DNA of 39,530 nucleotides from contig JACPSF010000373.1 of assembly GCA_016193385.1 (NCBI GenBank), forward strand, positions 1 through 39,530, given 5' to 3'. Positions 37,078-39,530 of this stretch are shown one piece after another (within the stretch, counting starts at the first letter, position 1; each line of letters begins with the position of its first letter). The notes under the pieces are model-generated. The model was not told the origin of the DNA. It ran no database searches and worked only from the letters and a program-made list of their open reading frames with translations. The translations under genes and the position numbers were made by a program. This stretch comes from Deltaproteobacteria bacterium (lineage in GTDB: Bacteria; Desulfobacterota_B; Binatia; UBA9968).

Positions 37078-38931
37078 ATGGCGTCGGACCGTTTCTCCCT
37101 TCTCTTCTACCGCACCTGCCTGGCCGGCTGTCTGTTAGGCGCGGTTGCGACCCTCTATTTCCTCGGTGGTCTGGCCGGCCATCTAAGGTACCCGATTTTA
37201 AACTTCGGCGCGGCCGCGGCCGTGGTCGCGGCGTTCCTGTTCTTCCTTTATGTGTTCTTCGCGGTCATGCCGCAGAAGAACCGCCTGGGTCTCCTGCTTT
37301 GGGCGCTCAGCCTCGCGATTCTGTTGATCGAAGCGGTGCTTGGCCTGCTCCCGCCTACCGCGCGCGACGAGCTTACCCACCACCTGGCCGTCCCCCGTCT
37401 TTATGTCGGTGCGGCGCGGATTTTCGAGGTGCCGTTCGCCCCGTATTCCTACTATCCCATGCTGCTGGAAATGCTCTACACTCCCTGGATACTGTGGGGG
37501 TGGGACTGGGTGCCGAAACTCGTCCATGGCCTTTTCGGCTTCCTTACCGGGCTTCTCTTGTACGCCTACCTCTCCCGGCGCCTGAGTCCGGTCTACGGGT
37601 TGCTCGGCTTTTTCATTTTCATATTTACGCCCGCGATCCTGCGCCTCAGCCACTGGGCTTATGTAGACCTCGGCTTAATTTTCTACTCGACGGCGGCTTT
37701 GCTGTGCCTCCTGCAATGGATTGAGGGGCGAGAATTGCGGATTGCGAATTGCGGATTGCGACATTCGAAATTCGAAATTCGAAATTCGAAATTGGACCTG
37801 TGGCTGGTTTTGGCCGGGCTTTCAGCGGGGTTAGCCGTCACGACCAAACCTAACGGGTTGCTAGCCTTGCTGCTGCTCTTTCTCCTGTTCCTGCTCTTTT
37901 CGGCTAGGGAGGCGGGGCGAAGCCAAAGGCGGCTGTTCACGGGCGCGGCGCTTTTCGTTCTGCTCGCGTTACTTCCGGCCATCCCCTGGTGGCTAAGAAA
38001 TCTGTATTGGACCGGCAACCCGTGGTTCCCTTTTTTTACGAGTCTTCTTGGCGGCGGGAGCGGCGGTGGGGGAAGTGCGGGAGGTGCGGGAGGTCCGGCG
38101 CTTGGGATCTTCACGCAACGCGAGCTGCTTTACGGCGAGAGCTGGTGGCAGATTGTTGCGCTTCCGGTACGGGTCTTTTTTTTCGGTCAGGACGATCAGC
38201 CGCAGTATTTTGACGGCGTCCTCAATCCGATGTTGATTCTTTTTTTGCCCTGGGCCTTTAAAGGGAAGTGGCTTGGTGAAAAAAGCTTCCTTTTTGCCTT
38301 CGCGCTGTTTTATTTTCTTTACGCTTTGTTTCTCACCGACCTCCGGATCCGCTACATCCTCCCGGTCGTTCCTCCGCTTGTGATCCTGCTCGTTTACGGC
38401 ATTCATAACATTTACCTAAGAATTGTGCGTCCGTCCGTGCTCTTTACGGCGCTCGTTTTGCTGGTAGCCCTCAATGGGATCTACCTTGGATACCACCTTC
38501 GCACCGTCTCGCCCGGGGCCTATCTTTTGGGCCGCGAGAGCCGGGAGGTCTATTTGAGCCGCATGCTTCCGGAGTATCCCGCCATCCGATACATCAATCG
38601 ACAACTCTCTTCCGAAGCGAAGATTTATTTCCTTTTTATAGGGCGGAGGGTGTATTATTGTCAGCGGGCCTATTTTCATGATGGCGGTGAGTATCCTGCG
38701 GTGTTTCTGCAAATCATCCGGGGGGCTCAGAATGGAGAGGAGGTTTTGGCCGGGCTGCAGAAAAGAGGCATTACGCATCTTTTGGTCCGGGTGGACCTTA
38801 TTTTACGTTTCCTGGCTAACAACTTCACACAACGAGACGGGGAGATATGGAGCCAGTTTCAGGCCCGCCATCTTAAGCTGCTCTTTGAACAAAGAGGATA
38901 TGCGGTCTACGAAATCCGCAGCGGCGCGTAG
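37078..38931 (+). CDS. Multi-span GT-C-like membrane protein with in-frame repeat insertion
   Basis: About 617 residues from the ATG at 37078 (AAGG six bases upstream); an ATG at 37048 would overlap the previous gene. About 12 membrane spans. The first large loop has 'LLPPTARDELTHHLAVPRLY' with the acidic 'RDEL.HH' motif of GT-C/GT39-type enzymes, then 'SHWAYVDLGLIFY' and 'GLAVTTKPNGLLALLLL'. Two odd inserts occur: a basic stretch encoded by heptameric DNA repeats (37734-37790) between spans, and a Gly/Ser-rich loop (~38050-38100). The C-terminal soluble part has 'ITHLLVRVDLILRF'. It is probably a lipid-linked sugar transferase; the sugar is unknown. A GT2 gene follows after 25 bases. Confidence 0.82.
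   Translation: MASDRFSLLFYRTCLAGCLLGAVATLYFLGGLAGHLRYPILNFGAAAAVVAAFLFFLYVFFAVMPQKNRLGLLLWALSLAILLIEAVLGLLPPTARDELTHHLAVPRLYVGAARIFEVPFAPYSYYPMLLEMLYTPWILWGWDWVPKLVHGLFGFLTGLLLYAYLSRRLSPVYGLLGFFIFIFTPAILRLSHWAYVDLGLIFYSTAALLCLLQWIEGRELRIANCGLRHSKFEIRNSKLDLWLVLAGLSAGLAVTTKPNGLLALLLLFLLFLLFSAREAGRSQRRLFTGAALFVLLALLPAIPWWLRNLYWTGNPWFPFFTSLLGGGSGGGGSAGGAGGPALGIFTQRELLYGESWWQIVALPVRVFFFGQDDQPQYFDGVLNPMLILFLPWAFKGKWLGEKSFLFAFALFYFLYALFLTDLRIRYILPVVPPLVILLVYGIHNIYLRIVRPSVLFTALVLLVALNGIYLGYHLRTVSPGAYLLGRESREVYLSRMLPEYPAIRYINRQLSSEAKIYFLFIGRRVYYCQRAYFHDGGEYPAVFLQIIRGAQNGEEVLAGLQKRGITHLLVRVDLILRFLANNFTQRDGEIWSQFQARHLKLLFEQRGYAVYEIRSGA
37734..37790 (+). repeat. Heptameric tandem repeats inside a coding sequence
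   Basis: Four units of ATTGCGR (37734-37761), one C, then four perfect units of ATTCGAA (37763-37790). The total of 57 bases equals 19 codons, so the reading frame is kept. It encodes a basic run in the style of 'RIANCG' and 'SKFEIRNSK'. Similar heptameric satellites are familiar from intergenic regions of uncultivated bacteria. Confidence 0.95.
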
Positions 38932-38956
38932 GACGAACTCCTGAGACAAGACGACG

Positions 38957-39530
38957 ATGGTAGAGGGGAAAAAAATCGGAATCGTGGTGCCGGCCTATAA
39001 TGAAGAGCCATGGATCCGCCGTGTGCTGGAGTCCATGCCCTCCTTCGTCGATGAGGTCACGGTGGTGGATGACTGCAGCCGGGATCGTACCGCTGCCGAA
39101 GTTCAAGCCTGCAAGGAGAAAGACCCGAAGATCTTTTTAGTCCGCCACCCAGAGAATCAAGGAGTTGGAAAAGCCATCGTCACGGGTTACCAGCGCGCTC
39201 GAGAAAACGGACTCGATGTCGTTGCGGTCATGGCAGGGGACGCTCAGATGGATCCCGACGATCTCGCGGCCGTTGTGACGCCGGTGGTTCGGGGTGAAGT
39301 GGATTACGCTAAGGGGAATCGGTTGTTTCGAGGCGAATCCTGGAGAACCATCCCCCATAGTCGTTATCTCGGCAACGCCGTTCTATCCCTCCTGACCAAG
39401 ATCGCATCGGGGTATTGGCACATCGGGGATTCCCAGTGCGGCTACACGGCCATATCCCGGGCCGCCCTGGAGCTTCTCTGTTTAGAGGAGGTCTACCCCC
39501 GCTACGGCGTACCCAACGATCTCCTGATCA
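38957..39530 (+). CDS. GT2 glycosyltransferase (polyprenyl-phosphate sugar synthase-like), 3' end outside window
   Basis: The ATG at 38957 opens a frame of 191 codons that runs off the right edge. GT-A fold motifs: 'IGIVVPAYNEEPWIRRVLE', 'VTVVDDCSRDRTAA', 'NQGVGKAIVTGYQRA', and the metal-binding 'AVMAGDAQMDPDDL' (a DxQ/DxD-type loop). Later 'RLFRGESWRTIPHSRYLGN' and 'IGDSQCGYTAISRAAL' match the branch that makes polyprenyl-phosphate mannose or glucose. It should load a sugar onto a lipid phosphate at the cytoplasmic membrane face, and so could feed the GT-C-like protein upstream. The end and any membrane helices lie beyond the window. Confidence 0.88.
   Translation, partial: MVEGKKIGIVVPAYNEEPWIRRVLESMPSFVDEVTVVDDCSRDRTAAEVQACKEKDPKIFLVRHPENQGVGKAIVTGYQRARENGLDVVAVMAGDAQMDPDDLAAVVTPVVRGEVDYAKGNRLFRGESWRTIPHSRYLGNAVLSLLTKIASGYWHIGDSQCGYTAISRAALELLCLEEVYPRYGVPNDLLI

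Noticed and set aside
37734..37790. CRISPR-like appearance of short repeated units
   Set aside because: Units are 7 bases, contiguous and without spacers, so this is a tandem satellite, not a CRISPR array.

Overview
The window is a stretch of bacterial chromosome of moderate-to-high G+C with dense, short-gapped genes. The gene content points to an uncultivated Gram-negative lineage of the deltaproteobacterial / NC10 / Binatota-like kind. The clues are a GrpE-DnaK-DnaJ-Lon block, recO next to ppdK, a pilB-pilC-regulator-pilA order like that of Geobacter, a sigma-54 promoter before pilA, an orphan ABC_sub_bind-type binding protein, a RAYT-type transposase end and heptameric satellite repeats. 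This placement is inference; no rRNA or other phylogenetic marker was analysed.

Layout: (1) 1-4400: the 3' end of a REP-associated (IS200-like) transposase, an orphan periplasmic binding protein, then a sulfate-activation pair (fused ATP sulfurylase/APS kinase with a CysQ-type PAP phosphatase). Two copies of one roughly 60-bp repeat lie just upstream of the binding-protein gene and of the sulfurylase gene. (2) 4400-14900, all minus strand: grpE-dnaK-dnaJ, then a tightly packed series lon-thiL-larB-archease-HD phosphohydrolase-small secreted protein. A good sigma-70 promoter precedes grpE, and a terminator-like hairpin separates dnaK from dnaJ. (3) 15000-18600, plus strand: recO and ppdK. (4) 18700-24720: a type IV pilus locus with pilB, pilC, a one-protein fusion of a PilS-like membrane/PAS sensor to a PilR-like sigma-54 activator, and pilA behind a textbook -24/-12 promoter with upstream inverted repeats. 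(5) 24740-34720: surface-glycan genes. Two YfhO-family proteins flank a minus-strand block (methyltransferase, GT2 glycosyltransferase, GT39-like protein), followed by a decayed GT39 remnant and another multi-span membrane protein. (6) 34850-39530: a small zinc-ribbon protein, a GST-like protein, an alpha/beta-hydrolase-fold protein lacking its nucleophile serine, another GT-C-like membrane protein interrupted in frame by heptameric repeats, and the 5' part of a GT2 glycosyltransferase running off the window.

How the parts may work together: PilB powers pilus assembly on the PilC platform, and the fused regulator probably drives pilA from the sigma-54 promoter. The lipid-linked-sugar enzymes next to pilA could build a surface glycan or decorate the pilin. 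The most unusual items are the PilS/PilR single-protein fusion, a pilin keeping the six aromatic positions of the Geobacter conductive pilin, the glycosyltransferase array, the in-frame satellite in a membrane protein, and the Ser-to-Glu change in the hydrolase. No tRNA, rRNA or CRISPR array was seen.
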